64,000 bases of DNA from NCBI RefSeq assembly GCF_001720465.1, contig NZ_CP017113.1:2418001-2482000 (forward strand), in the 5' to 3' direction. Under the pieces are notes generated by a model. The model was not told the origin of the DNA, did not search any database, and saw only the letters and a program-made list of their open reading frames with translations. Made by a program: the position numbers and the translations under genes. This DNA comes from Porphyrobacter sp. LM 6 (GTDB lineage: Bacteria; Pseudomonadota; Alphaproteobacteria; Sphingomonadales; Sphingomonadaceae). Below, in pieces: positions 26,401 through 33,949 of the stretch (position 1 is the stretch's first letter; each line of letters starts with the position of its first letter).

Positions 26401-26872
26401 GCGTGCCGCCTTCGAGGAAGTCGACGGGCATTTCCGCGTGCTTTTCACCCGGCTGTTCGAAGGCGGGCAAGCGCACCTTGCGCTGGTCGACAGCGACGAT
26501 CCGCTCGAAGCCGGTCTCGAAATCTACGCCCAACCGCCAGGCAAGCGGCTGCAATCGCTCTCGCTGCTATCGGGCGGCGAACAGGCGCTGACGGCGACGG
26601 CGCTGATCTTCGCGCTGTTCCTCACAAATCCTGCGCCGATCTGCGTGCTCGACGAAGTCGACGCCCCGCTCGACGATGCCAACGTCGAACGCTTCTGCGA
26701 TCTGCTCGATTCGATGGTGCGCACCACCACCACCCGCTACCTGATCGTCACCCACAACGCGGTGACGATGAGCCGGATGCACCGCCTGTTCGGGGTGACG
26801 ATGGCCGAACGCGGCGTCTCGCGCCTTGTCAGCGTCGATCTGGGTGAAGCGGCTCTGCTCGCCGCGGAGTAG
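23450..26872 (+). CDS. smc: Chromosome segregation ATPase SMC
   Basis: 1140 residues. Head motifs: Walker A GPNGCGKS at 31–38, C-terminal signature LSGGEQALTA and Walker B CVLDEVDAPLDD. Between them are two long Ala/Glu/Arg-rich coiled coils (about 170–500 and 640–960) around a hinge near 500–620 (GYERALAAVLG). It compacts and aligns the chromosome after loading by ParB at parS. Two parS sites in this window flank it (12 kb to the left, 21 kb to the right). The 3' end nearly touches the convergent merR gene. Confidence 0.95.
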   Translation: MQIHRLKLSGFKSFVEPADLRIEPGLTGVVGPNGCGKSNLLEAIRWVMGETSAKSMRSGGMEDVIFAGTSTRPPRDFAEVVLHAEDDGGEELVVTRRIERGAGSAYRVNGRDVRAKDVALTFADAATGAHSPALVSQGKIAQVIAAKPAERRAMLEEAAGIAGLHVRRKDAESKLRGAEANLARLEDLMAGLDAQIATLKRQAKQAERYTELTHKIQGAEARLLFARWREAAAAAKEARAAAGAAEEQVAATQAEVAQAQAEQAAAAQALADARDELADRRDDASAHGHRMAALAEKLEAAETRLTDLARQQQRLEEDRADADRLTSAAVEALARLTTELAASREAVSTAEAARPALAEKAEDRERAHRAAELALAKATADHAGVEAEWRVAEAAVEQAEARLARIEAEAARLARARAELAASGDAEAEVIAARTAADDAAKTLSGLREKLAADQARKGELQTARDEAATALAAARAELAGIEREHTALARDREARSRREAGRQGMATALDKVSVAPGYERALAAVLGRDGKSPLGAPASPQDGRFWTGAAAPKPVADSLLSHLKDCPAELAARLALVHCAETDDGRALAPGEWLVTRAGHLRRWDGFVARGEGAAEAAQLEAANRFAELDAALPPLREAAARAEAEDKAVREELAALQTALIAQERSIAGAIEAERQALRRLDQAEAAKERLAARLAELAASSEEIETQIAAAAGDVTAAREARERLPARDAGRASLEAAQAKNEAARAGVQAALAELAAQDQALAVARERLAAQSADHAGWQARSSDAERRMAETSRRLAEIEEERAIHAAKPAALTAEIEAGEATRSRLAAELAEAEGVMREAEARQRAADAALAARTETLAQARERRASLVARAENEEQRRTEMARVSGERFQCPPPLLGEKFGFDEGDLALASDESAELERLTAARERIGPVNLVAADELARIEGEHGTSAQEQAELVEAIARLRGSIGSLNREGRERLRAAFEEVDGHFRVLFTRLFEGGQAHLALVDSDDPLEAGLEIYAQPPGKRLQSLSLLSGGEQALTATALIFALFLTNPAPICVLDEVDAPLDDANVERFCDLLDSMVRTTTTRYLIVTHNAVTMSRMHRLFGVTMAERGVSRLVSVDLGEAALLAAE

Positions 26873-26875
26873 CGA

Positions 26876-27304
26876 TCAGGCGTCGAGCGCGGCGGCCAGC
26901 CGGCTGCGGATCGCTTTCAGAGCCTGGATGGTTTCGGCCATGTCCGGCCCGTCGTTCACCAGCAACCGCACGCCTGGGCCTTCGCTTTCGGCGTCCGCCC
27001 TGCGGTCACCGCTGCGCCGGTCAAGCCGCCGCCGGTCGAGATCGGATTTGGCTGCCGCGCGCAGCACCGCCTCGGCGCCCTTGAGGGTATAGCCTTCGCG
27101 GTTCACCAGCCGGTCGATGGTTTCCACCAGCGCAACGTCGCTGGCGCGGTAATAGCGCCGCCCGCCGCTGCGCTTGAGCGGTTTCAGCAGCGGGAACTGC
27201 GCTTCCCAGTATCGCAGCACGTGAGGTTTGATGCCGAGCGCCTCGCTGACTTCGCCGATGGTGCGCAGCGCGCCCTCGTCCTTGCCGTCATCGAACCCGG
27301 TCAT
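26876..27304 (-). CDS. MerR family transcriptional regulator
   Basis: 142 residues. N-terminal MerR winged helix (about 13–80; TIGEVSEALGIKPHVLRYWEAQF and GGRRYYRASDVALVETI) followed by a short basic and helical tail with no metal-binding cysteines. It is the small MerR protein that regularly follows ihfA after fabH in alphaproteobacteria; its targets are unknown. ATG 27304 is preferred over an in-frame TTG one codon upstream. Confidence 0.9.
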   Translation of the reverse strand: MTGFDDGKDEGALRTIGEVSEALGIKPHVLRYWEAQFPLLKPLKRSGGRRYYRASDVALVETIDRLVNREGYTLKGAEAVLRAAAKSDLDRRRLDRRSGDRRADAESEGPGVRLLVNDGPDMAETIQALKAIRSRLAAALDA

Positions 27305-27323
27305 CAAACCTCACCTTTGCTGG

Positions 27324-27620
27324 TTAGCCTTTAGCGATCCGCTCCTTGAGCAGCTGGCTCGCGCGGAACGTCATCACCCGGCGCGGGGTGATCGGCACTT
27401 CCACACCCGTTTTCGGGTTGCGGCCGATCCGTTCGTTCTTGTCGCGCAGCACGAAGCTGCCGAAGCCCGAAATCTTGACATTCTCGCCCCGGGCGAGCGC
27501 GTCACTCATCTTGCCGAGAATGGCTTCCACCATTTCGAGCGATTCTGCCCTGCTGAAGCCCATCTTTCGATTGATGGTTTCTGCCAAATCAGCGCGGGTC
27601 AGTGTGCCTACCGAACGCAT
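27324..27620 (-). CDS. ihfA: Integration host factor alpha subunit
   Basis: 98-residue HU/IHF-family DNA-bending protein. [21 protein letters not shown] begins the dimerising helices and the arm region contains [12 protein letters not shown] with the DNA-intercalating proline, followed by [16 protein letters not shown]. Acts as a heterodimer with IhfB in replication, recombination and transcription. Two adjacent ATG codons (27623 and 27620) follow a GGAG ribosome site. Usual position between fabH and merR; a 127-base AT-richer gap upstream probably holds its own promoter. Confidence 0.94.
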   Translation of the reverse strand: MRSVGTLTRADLAETINRKMGFSRAESLEMVEAILGKMSDALARGENVKISGFGSFVLRDKNERIGRNPKTGVEVPITPRRVMTFRASQLLKERIAKG

Positions 27621-27750
27621 CATGCGGTTTCTCCTTCGCGGTGCGACCCGTACGAAGGCGTTCAGCTTACGATTTTCCGGCGCTTTTGCAATGCGATGCC
27701 ACCCGCATTGTTGAGTTTTAAGCAATTATGTTAGGCGCGGGGTGCAAGTG

Positions 27751-29808
27751 TCACAGGCGGATCAGGCTCGCGCCCCAGGTAAATCCGCCACCCATCGCCT
27801 CCAGCATCACCAGATCGCCCGCCTTGATCCGCCCGTCCTTGCGCGCGATATCGAGCGCCAGCGGCACAGATGCGGCCGAGGTGTTGGCGTGGTCCTGCAC
27901 GGTGACGACCACCTTGTCGGGCGAAATGCCGAGCTTGCGTGCGGTCGCATCAAGGATGCGGGCATTGGCCTGATGCGGCACCACCCAGTCGATCTCCTCG
28001 ACCGCGACACCGGTGACTTCAAGCACTTCCTTGAGCACGTCGGCGAGATTGACCACCGCGTGGCGGAACACTTCCTGCCCGCGCATCCGTACATGGCCGA
28101 CGGTCTGCGTGGTCGATGGGCCGCCATCGACATAGAGCAGATCATGGCAGGTCCCATCGGCGTGCAGGCGCGTGCCGAGAATGCCGGGGGCATCCTTGCC
28201 GCTCGCCTCGCCTGTGGGGGCTTCAAGCACCACCGCGCCGGCTCCGTCGCCGAACAGCACGCAGGTGGTGCGGTCTTCCCAGTCGAGAATGCGGCTGAAG
28301 GTTTCCGCGCCGATCACCAGCGCGCGCTTGGCCATGCCGGTCCGCAGCAGCGAATCGGCAGTGGCGAGCGCATAGAGGAAGCCCGAACACACCGCCGCGA
28401 CATCGAAGGCGATCCCGCCGGTGCAGCCGAGCGCGGCCTGCACCTTGGTCGCCGTGGCGGGGAAGGTATTGTCGGGCGTAGCGGTGGCGAGCACGATCAG
28501 CCCGATCGAGGCCGCGTCCACTCCCGCATCTTCAAGCGCCGCGCGGGCGGCGGCGGTGGCGAGCGTCGCGGTGGTTTCGTCCGGCCCGGCGATATGGCGC
28601 TGGCGGATGCCGGTGCGCGCGATGATCCATTCGTCCGAGGTGTCGACCGTTTTGGCCAGCTCGTCATTGGTGACGATGCGGCGCGGCAGGGCCGAGCCCG
28701 TGCCGATGATGCGCGATCCGTTCACTTGGCCGCCCCGGCGTTCTTCCGCGGGCTTGGCGCGGCCGTTCTGCTTGAGCGTATCGGCGCCCAGCTGCGAAAG
28801 GTCATGCGCGATCCGCTGGGTCAGCTCGTTTTCGAGCAGGCGCGCGGTCACCGCGACGGCATGGGCGACGCCCTTGGCATTGGCGCTGCCATGGCTCTTC
28901 ACCACCACGCCGTTAAGGCCGAGGAACACTGCGCCGTTGTGATTGTTCGGATCGAGGTGGTGCTTGAGCAGCTCGGTCGCGGGGCGTGAGACCAGAAACC
29001 CGATCTTCGAACGCAGCGAGGAGGTGAAGGCCTGACGCAGCAGGTCGGTAACAAAGCGCGCCGAGCCTTCGATCGCCTTGAGCGCGATATTGCCCGAAAA
29101 ACCGTCGGTCACCACCACATGGGTTTCGCCGCGGTTGATCTTGTCGCTTTCTACGAAGCCGTCGAATTGCAGCGCCAGCCCGCCATTGGCCGAGGCCGCG
29201 GTGAGCATCGCGGCGGCATCGCGCAGCTCTTCGGTGCCCTTGATCTCTTCGGTGCCGATATTGAGCAGCCGCACCACCGGCCTGTCGAAGCCGTTGACGA
29301 TGCGCGAATAGGCCGCGCCCATCACCGCATACTGGACGAGGTTGCGCGCATCCGCCTCGGTATTGGCGCCGAGGTCGAGCATCACGACGTCATGGGCTTG
29401 CAAGGTCGGCATAATCGCAGCGAGCGCCGGGCGATCGATCCCCGGCATGGTGCGCAGCGCCAGCTTGCTCATCGCCATCAGCGCGCCGGTATTGCCTGCA
29501 CTGACAGCCGCGCCGGCGTCGCCGGTCTTCACCGCATTGACCGCAAGGCCCATGCTGGTGGTCTTGGCACGGCGGATCGCCTTGCTGGGCAGCTCGTCGC
29601 CGCCCACCACATCGTCGCAGTGCAGGATTTCGGATGCCGCCCTGAGGTTGGGATGGCTTTCAAGCGCGGCTTCGATCCGCGCGCTATCGCCAACCAGCAG
29701 GAACTTGAACTTGTCGTGATCGCGCCGCGCCAGCGCCGCGCCTTCGATCATGACGCGCACGCCTTCATCGCCGCCCATCGCGTCAACGGCGATACGCGGG
29801 AGGCTCAT
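27751..29808 (-). CDS. plsX-fabH: Continuous PlsX–FabH reading frame: phosphate acyltransferase joined to 3-oxoacyl-ACP synthase III
   Basis: One open frame of 685 residues. Residues 1–about 355 are a complete PlsX (starts [34 protein letters not shown]), which makes acyl-phosphate from acyl-ACP for phospholipid synthesis. Residues 362–685 are a complete FabH with the catalytic triad Cys474, His612 and Asn642, which begins fatty-acid elongation from acetyl-CoA and malonyl-ACP. A short polar linker ([15 protein letters not shown]) joins them and no stop separates them. A GTG at 28725 in the same frame sits where FabH normally starts, so a separate FabH could also be made. Normally these are two adjacent genes. 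A lost stop codon, a base error in the sequence or a true fusion are all possible. Confidence 0.85.
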   Translation of the reverse strand: MSLPRIAVDAMGGDEGVRVMIEGAALARRDHDKFKFLLVGDSARIEAALESHPNLRAASEILHCDDVVGGDELPSKAIRRAKTTSMGLAVNAVKTGDAGAAVSAGNTGALMAMSKLALRTMPGIDRPALAAIMPTLQAHDVVMLDLGANTEADARNLVQYAVMGAAYSRIVNGFDRPVVRLLNIGTEEIKGTEELRDAAAMLTAASANGGLALQFDGFVESDKINRGETHVVVTDGFSGNIALKAIEGSARFVTDLLRQAFTSSLRSKIGFLVSRPATELLKHHLDPNNHNGAVFLGLNGVVVKSHGSANAKGVAHAVAVTARLLENELTQRIAHDLSQLGADTLKQNGRAKPAEERRGGQVNGSRIIGTGSALPRRIVTNDELAKTVDTSDEWIIARTGIRQRHIAGPDETTATLATAAARAALEDAGVDAASIGLIVLATATPDNTFPATATKVQAALGCTGGIAFDVAAVCSGFLYALATADSLLRTGMAKRALVIGAETFSRILDWEDRTTCVLFGDGAGAVVLEAPTGEASGKDAPGILGTRLHADGTCHDLLYVDGGPSTTQTVGHVRMRGQEVFRHAVVNLADVLKEVLEVTGVAVEEIDWVVPHQANARILDATARKLGISPDKVVVTVQDHANTSAASVPLALDIARKDGRIKAGDLVMLEAMGGGFTWGASLIRL

Positions 29809-29846
29809 GATGCGCTTCTCCGGATTATCGAGTGGGCCACCGGCAA

Positions 29847-30023
29847 TCAGCCGACGGCAACAACCTGACGCCCGTTGTAGTGGCCGCAGTGGCCGCAGAT
29901 GTTGTGGGGGCGCTTCAGCTCACCGCAGTTCGAGCATTCACCGAAGGCTTCAACCTTCAGCGCATCGTGCGAACGACGCATGCCGCGACGGGAAGGCGAT
30001 ACTTTTCTCTTGGGGACAGCCAT
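29847..30023 (-). CDS. rpmF: 50S ribosomal protein L32
   Basis: 58 residues, starting [20 protein letters not shown] and ending QVVAVG. A zinc ribbon is formed by Cys30, Cys33, Cys43 and Cys46. It is the standard first gene of the rpmF–plsX–fabH lipid cluster and lies 38 bases upstream of plsX on the same strand. The 221-base gap to the divergent MAPEG gene must carry both promoters. Confidence 0.96.
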   Translation of the reverse strand: MAVPKRKVSPSRRGMRRSHDALKVEAFGECSNCGELKRPHNICGHCGHYNGRQVVAVG

Positions 30024-30244
30024 GGCGGCACCATTTCCTCAAATAACTGACATGCGCCACCGGCGCTTTGATTCTCGAAGGCCGCCCTTACGGCAAGGAA
30101 GAGGAGCGCACAAGCAGCAGCAGGTGCGCGCATTCCTTGGCCAGCAGCGGCGGGAAGGCGCGCGCTATAGCGGAAAATTCGCGCGTTGCAACCCGCGCGG
30201 CGCGGCCCTAGCAATGGGGCCATACAAACGAGGGGATCTCATTC

Positions 30245-30640
30245 ATGACCGTGCTTCCTGTTACGCTCGCCGCTGCGGCGGCTGCCGCCGTGCTCAACAT
30301 CTGGCTGGGGATCCGCATCGGCGCATTGCGCACCGCGCTCCAGATCAGCGTCGGCGATGGCGGGAGCGAGCGGCTCCAGCGCCGGATGCGCGCGCAGCTC
30401 AACTTCGTCGAGAACACCGCCTTCGTGCTGATCCTGATCGCCGCGATCGAGCTGGCCGGCAAAGGCAGCTGGTGGCTGGCCTATGTGGCGGCGGTCTATT
30501 TCCTCGGCCGCATCGGCCACGGCTTCGGCATGGACGGCGGCAAGGCGCAGGTCGGGCGGATGATCGGCACGATCGTGACGATGCTCACCCAGCTCGGCCT
30601 CGCGGTTGTCGCCGCGCTGGTGGCTGCGGGGGTGATGTAA
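30245..30640 (+). CDS. MAPEG family membrane protein
   Basis: 131 residues with four predicted membrane helices. RMRAQLNFVENTAFVLILI (about 48–66) and YFLGRIGHGFGM are hallmarks of the MAPEG superfamily (membrane-associated proteins in eicosanoid and glutathione metabolism), whose bacterial members are glutathione transferase-like. The substrate is unknown. GAGGGG precedes ATG 30245. A cluster of hairpins follows the gene. Confidence 0.87.
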   Translation: MTVLPVTLAAAAAAAVLNIWLGIRIGALRTALQISVGDGGSERLQRRMRAQLNFVENTAFVLILIAAIELAGKGSWWLAYVAAVYFLGRIGHGFGMDGGKAQVGRMIGTIVTMLTQLGLAVVAALVAAGVM

Positions 30641-30663
30641 CCCTTAGACCAATGGCGCTATTC

Positions 30664-30767
30664 GGCCCGCCAACGGGCGGGCCGCGAGGCCACGCGGCCG
30701 AGCCGCAGGTGTTCGATCCCGCAGGGATCGAAACAGCACCGAGGACGAACGCGCGGAGGCGCGTTCG
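30664..30767. repeat. Cluster of four perfect hairpins between convergent genes
   Basis: Four inverted repeats in 104 bases: 30664–30683 (8-bp arms), 30680–30699 (7-bp arms, overlapping the first), 30712–30732 (9-bp arms, TTCGATCCC) and 30746–30767 (9-bp arms, CGAACGCGC). They fill the whole gap between the MAPEG and metallo-hydrolase genes, whose 3' ends face each other. They may end transcription in both directions or be a composite repetitive palindromic element; no T tract follows them. Confidence 0.7.
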
Positions 30768-30770
30768 CAA

Positions 30771-31442
30771 TCAGGAAAGAATGTAGTCGCTTACGAACGC
30801 ATTGGTCTTGCGCTCGCGGCCGAAGGTGCTGGTGGGCCCGTGGCCGGGGATGAACATCACATCCTCGCCGAGAGGCCAGAGGCGCTGGGTGATCGAATCG
30901 ATCAAATCTTGGTGATTGCCCTTCGGGAAGTCGGTGCGGCCGATGCTGCCCTGGAACAGCACGTCGCCGACAATCGCGAAGCGGCTGGGCGCGTGGTAGA
31001 ACACCACGTGGCCCGGCGTGTGGCCGGGGCAGTGGATCACGTCGAGCGTGAGTTCGCCCACCGTCACCGTGTCGCCATGCTTGAGCCAGCGGGTCGGGGT
31101 GAAGCTCTTGGCGACCATGCCATAGCGCGGGCCATCATCATCGAGCTGATCGATCCAGAAGCGGTCATCCTCGTGCGGGCCTTCGATGGGGAGGCCCAAC
31201 TCGTCCGCCAGCATGCCCGTCTGCCCGCAATGGTCGAGATGCCCGTGAGTGACGAGCAGCTTTTCGAGCGTCACGCCCGCCTTGGCGACGCCCGCCTTAA
31301 GCTTGTCGAGATCCCCGCCAGGATCGACCAGCGCGCCTTTCATCGTCTTGGTGCACCAGATCAGCGAGCAATTCTGCTGAAGGGGCGTCACCGGGATGAT
31401 CGCGGCGCGCATGGGGAGTTGGGGGGTGGCGGTGTCGGTCAT
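30771..31442 (-). CDS. MBL-fold metallo-hydrolase, glyoxalase II-like
   Basis: 223 residues. The metallo-beta-lactamase motif THGHLDH (HxHxDH, about 64–70) is followed by further ligands in CPGHTPGH and GDVLFQGSIGRTD, and FIPGHGPTS. This group (YcbL-like) resembles glyoxalase II and hydrolyses thioesters; the true substrate is uncertain. ATG 31442 begins MTDTATPQ; further upstream in-frame starts look non-conserved. Confidence 0.88.
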   Translation of the reverse strand: MTDTATPQLPMRAAIIPVTPLQQNCSLIWCTKTMKGALVDPGGDLDKLKAGVAKAGVTLEKLLVTHGHLDHCGQTGMLADELGLPIEGPHEDDRFWIDQLDDDGPRYGMVAKSFTPTRWLKHGDTVTVGELTLDVIHCPGHTPGHVVFYHAPSRFAIVGDVLFQGSIGRTDFPKGNHQDLIDSITQRLWPLGEDVMFIPGHGPTSTFGRERKTNAFVSDYILS

Positions 31443-31452
31443 GATGGTGGGC

Positions 31453-32133
31453 TTAAATCCTCCCTCCCTTCCACACAACCCGCCCGATGATCGCCACTTC
31501 CTCGGCCGCCACCTCCACCGGCGGGTAGGCGAGGTTCTGGGATAGCAGCGCCAGCCGCCCTGCCCCCATGCTGGCGACGCGCTTCACCATCAGCGTATCG
31601 CCGAGCCGCACCACGTGGATGCCGTCGCGGAAGGCGCGCGGGCTGCAATCGACGAGGATTTCGTCGCCATTGTTGAGCAGCGGCTCCATCGAATCCCCCT
31701 CGACCGTGATCGCGGATAGCTGCGCGCGCTCCAGCCCCTGTTCGGCGAGCCAGCGGCGCGAGAAGCGGAAGGTGTCGAACGCGGCTTCATCCCCCGCCAC
31801 CCGCCCCGGCCCCGCCGAGGCGCCGAGATCGAGCCGCGGAACATCGACCCACTCGCCCGATTCGCGCGGCTTAATCGGCGCAGTATAGGAATTATCCTTA
31901 ACGTCGCGCAGTTCCTCCTCGCCCACCCCGAAAAAGCGCGCAAGCGTCGCGCGGTCCTGCTCCTCCAGCTTGCGCGGGCTGCCCTTGCGGATGAACTGCT
32001 GAAGATAGGACGGGTTACGCCCGAGCAGATCGGACAGCGCCGAGAGACTCACCCCCCGCTTCTGCGACAATTCGAGCAGCCGCGCACGCGGGCCGGACAG
32101 GGTTTCAAGCGTCATCTGTTGGGTTTCCTTCAT
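31453..32133 (-). CDS. S24/LexA-like repressor with N-terminal helix-turn-helix
   Basis: 226 residues. An N-terminal helix-turn-helix (about 20–75; SLSALSDLLGRNPSYLQQFIRKG) is joined to a C-terminal S24 peptidase domain with nucleophile Ser148 (VEGDSMEP) and Lys184 (LMVKRV). Ala-Gly pairs at 107–108 and 113–114 lie where LexA/CI proteins self-cleave. This layout predicts a repressor inactivated by RecA-stimulated autoproteolysis, or a non-cleaving relative. It is not the canonical LexA sequence. Divergent from two small unknown genes, with a direct repeat between them that may be its operator. Confidence 0.88.
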   Translation of the reverse strand: MKETQQMTLETLSGPRARLLELSQKRGVSLSALSDLLGRNPSYLQQFIRKGSPRKLEEQDRATLARFFGVGEEELRDVKDNSYTAPIKPRESGEWVDVPRLDLGASAGPGRVAGDEAAFDTFRFSRRWLAEQGLERAQLSAITVEGDSMEPLLNNGDEILVDCSPRAFRDGIHVVRLGDTLMVKRVASMGAGRLALLSQNLAYPPVEVAAEEVAIIGRVVWKGGRI

Positions 32134-32139
32134 GGTTAC

Positions 32140-32166
32140 TTCCTACACGAAGGAGTTTTCCTAGAC
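32140..32166 (-). promoter_or_regulatory. Direct repeat upstream of the S24 regulator, possible operator
   Basis: On the minus strand GTSTAGGAA occurs twice, 18 bases apart (32158–32166 and 32140–32148), ending seven bases before ATG 32133. The position over the ribosome site/promoter fits autoregulation by the S24 repressor, but this is inference. Confidence 0.35.
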
Positions 32167-32267
32167 AAGCTCGAAAAAAGCTGGAACATTTCAGGAACAT
32201 CAGGCGATTCGCCCGATGCCGAATACCACCGCCGCCCATCCTTTGAGCACCAACAGGGACGCAAACC

Positions 32268-32471
32268 ATGCTGCTTCGGACGATCGAAACCTTCCTGCGG
32301 GACCACGCCATGCCCGCCACCAAATTCGGGCGGCTCGCTGCCCATGACCCGCGCTTCGTGCTCGACCTCCGGATGGGGCGCATCCCCCGCCCCGATACCG
32401 AGCTGCGCACCCGCGCATGGATGCAGGGCTATGCCGACCGCGATGCCGCCGCGCAGAAGGAGGCCGCATGA
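32268..32471 (+). CDS. Small conserved-looking protein beside the S24 regulator
   Basis: 67 residues: MLLRTIETFLRDHAMPATKF followed by GRLAAHDPRFVLDLRMGR, a pattern resembling a minimal helix-turn-helix with a basic turn, then an acidic/alanine-rich tail. Its stop overlaps the start of the next gene in ATGATG/TGA, so the pair is coupled. Transcribed divergently from the S24 regulator. Function unknown; a DNA-binding or regulatory role is a guess. Confidence 0.65.
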   Translation: MLLRTIETFLRDHAMPATKFGRLAAHDPRFVLDLRMGRIPRPDTELRTRAWMQGYADRDAAAQKEAA

Positions 32472-32881
32472 TGCTGACCGAGTCTTTACGCGACCCCTTC
32501 GCCCACCTGTTCGCCGATTCCGACCAGATCGAAGTGAAGTCCGCCGCCGGAGCCGCCTTCCGCCAGCGCCGCACCACTGCCGACCGCGTGCGCGCGGCGC
32601 TGATGGGGCTGACGGGCGGGTTCGGCACGTTGCTCTCGCACGAAGAGAAGGCCTGGGCCTCGATCACCTTCTCGGGCACCCGCCACGAGGTCGTGCTGGA
32701 GTTCTGCGGGATTGACGCGGTCACCGGCGGCGAGGCCCTGATCGAGCGCCTACCCGATCACGAATTCGCGATCCCCGGCCAGCTGGTCGCCGATGCCACC
32801 GTGACCAAGGTCGACCACCGCTTCGGCGCGATGGAGCGGCTAGAGGTGACCGCGGTGCTGCTGCTGCTCGACGAGGGGTAA
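32468..32881 (+). CDS. Hypothetical protein coupled to the small upstream gene
   Basis: 137 residues, soluble, no signal peptide. Recognisable stretches are HEEKAWASITFSGTRHEVVLEF and LPDHEFAIPGQLVADATV, followed by a beta-rich C-terminus. I do not recognise a named domain. Two tandem ATG codons (32468, 32471) overlap the stop of the 67-residue gene. Together they form a two-gene unit facing the S24 regulator. Confidence 0.7.
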   Translation: MMLTESLRDPFAHLFADSDQIEVKSAAGAAFRQRRTTADRVRAALMGLTGGFGTLLSHEEKAWASITFSGTRHEVVLEFCGIDAVTGGEALIERLPDHEFAIPGQLVADATVTKVDHRFGAMERLEVTAVLLLLDEG

Positions 32882-32901
32882 GCCCTCTCCCCGCCCCGCG
32901 C

Positions 32902-33840
32902 TCAGTAACCCAGTCGTGGGTCGAACACCGGGCCGACCGGCTCCCCGCGCAGATACTTGCCCAGATTGTCGAGGAAGCGGTCGCCGGAGCGGATGAACAT
33001 CTTGCTCTGCGCGCGGCCGGACAGGTGCATCGAGATATGCGCGTTATCGAGGCCCCACAGCGGGTGGTCGGCGGGGAGCGGCTCAGGCGTGGTGACGTCG
33101 AGAAACGCCCCGCCGATCGCCTTCCTTTCGAGCGCCTCCACCAACGCGGGCTGATCGATCACCGATCCGCGCGCGATGTTGACGATCACGGCGTCCGATT
33201 TCATCGCCGCCAGTTCCGCCGCGCCGATCATGCCTTCCGTCTCGGGCGTGGCGGGCACGGCGAGGATCACCCAGTCGAACTCCCCCAGCCGCGCGCGCCA
33301 TTCATCGGGGCCGAGCGTGTTGTCGCCAGGTGAACGGCGCACCACGCTGACCTCGACATCGAAGGCCTTGAGGCGCGGCTCGATCAGCTTGCCGATCGCG
33401 CCATAGCCCAAGAGCAGCGCCTTTGTTCCGGCGAGCTCGACCTTGCCGGGGCTGTCGAACAACCACTCGCGGCGATCCTGCGCGCGCACCACATCGCGGT
33501 AGCCCTTGGCGATGTTGAGCATGCCCATCACCACATATTCGGCGATGGTGATCGCATTGATCCCCGCGCCGTTGGTGACGGTGATCCCGCGCTCGATCAG
33601 CACGTCCATGGGCATGAAGTCGAGGCCGGCGTAGATCGAATTGAGCCACTTGAGCTTCTTGGCGGCGCGCAGCGTTTCGGCCATCGCCTCCTTGTCGTTC
33701 ATGTCGAACCAGCCAATCTCGGCCTCGGCAACGGCCTCCATCGCCTCCTCGTGGGTCATGAACCAGCGCACGTCGAGCCCTTCCGGCAGACGGCTTTCGA
33801 GCATCGGGCGGATCAGCCCGGAAATGGCGAGGATGGTCAT
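32902..33840 (-). CDS. D-isomer-specific 2-hydroxyacid dehydrogenase
   Basis: 312 residues. The NAD-binding Rossmann part has LLGYGAIGKLIEPRLKAF (GxGxxG, about 142–159) and the catalytic region shows NIARGSVIDQPALVEAL and GGAFLDVTTPEPLP. The usual active-site His in the C-terminal part lies in ISMHLSG. Members reduce 2-keto acids; substrate not predictable. Start ATG 33840. Palindromic repeats separate it from cysS on the same strand. Confidence 0.9.
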   Translation of the reverse strand: MTILAISGLIRPMLESRLPEGLDVRWFMTHEEAMEAVAEAEIGWFDMNDKEAMAETLRAAKKLKWLNSIYAGLDFMPMDVLIERGITVTNGAGINAITIAEYVVMGMLNIAKGYRDVVRAQDRREWLFDSPGKVELAGTKALLLGYGAIGKLIEPRLKAFDVEVSVVRRSPGDNTLGPDEWRARLGEFDWVILAVPATPETEGMIGAAELAAMKSDAVIVNIARGSVIDQPALVEALERKAIGGAFLDVTTPEPLPADHPLWGLDNAHISMHLSGRAQSKMFIRSGDRFLDNLGKYLRGEPVGPVFDPRLGY

Positions 33841-33859
33841 GGATACTTCCCCCTTTATC

Positions 33860-33942
33860 GTCACCCCGGACTTGATCCGGGGCCCCGCTTCTTTTGTGTT
33901 GCGGTTGAAGGCAGCGGGGCCCCGGGTCAAGCCCGGGGAGAC
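33860..33942. repeat. Pair of inverted dispersed palindromic repeats
   Basis: Two copies of a 34-base element (33860–33893 and, inverted, 33909–33942) face each other. Each copy itself holds a 7-bp hairpin (such as CCCCGGA/TCCGGGG around CTTGA), and together they can form a long stem of about 30 bp. A third copy lies at 45985–46018, matching the first at 30 of 34 positions. This is a repetitive extragenic palindrome of the kind common in alphaproteobacterial genomes; it may end cysS transcription. Confidence 0.8.
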
Positions 33943-33949
33943 GTAAGGG

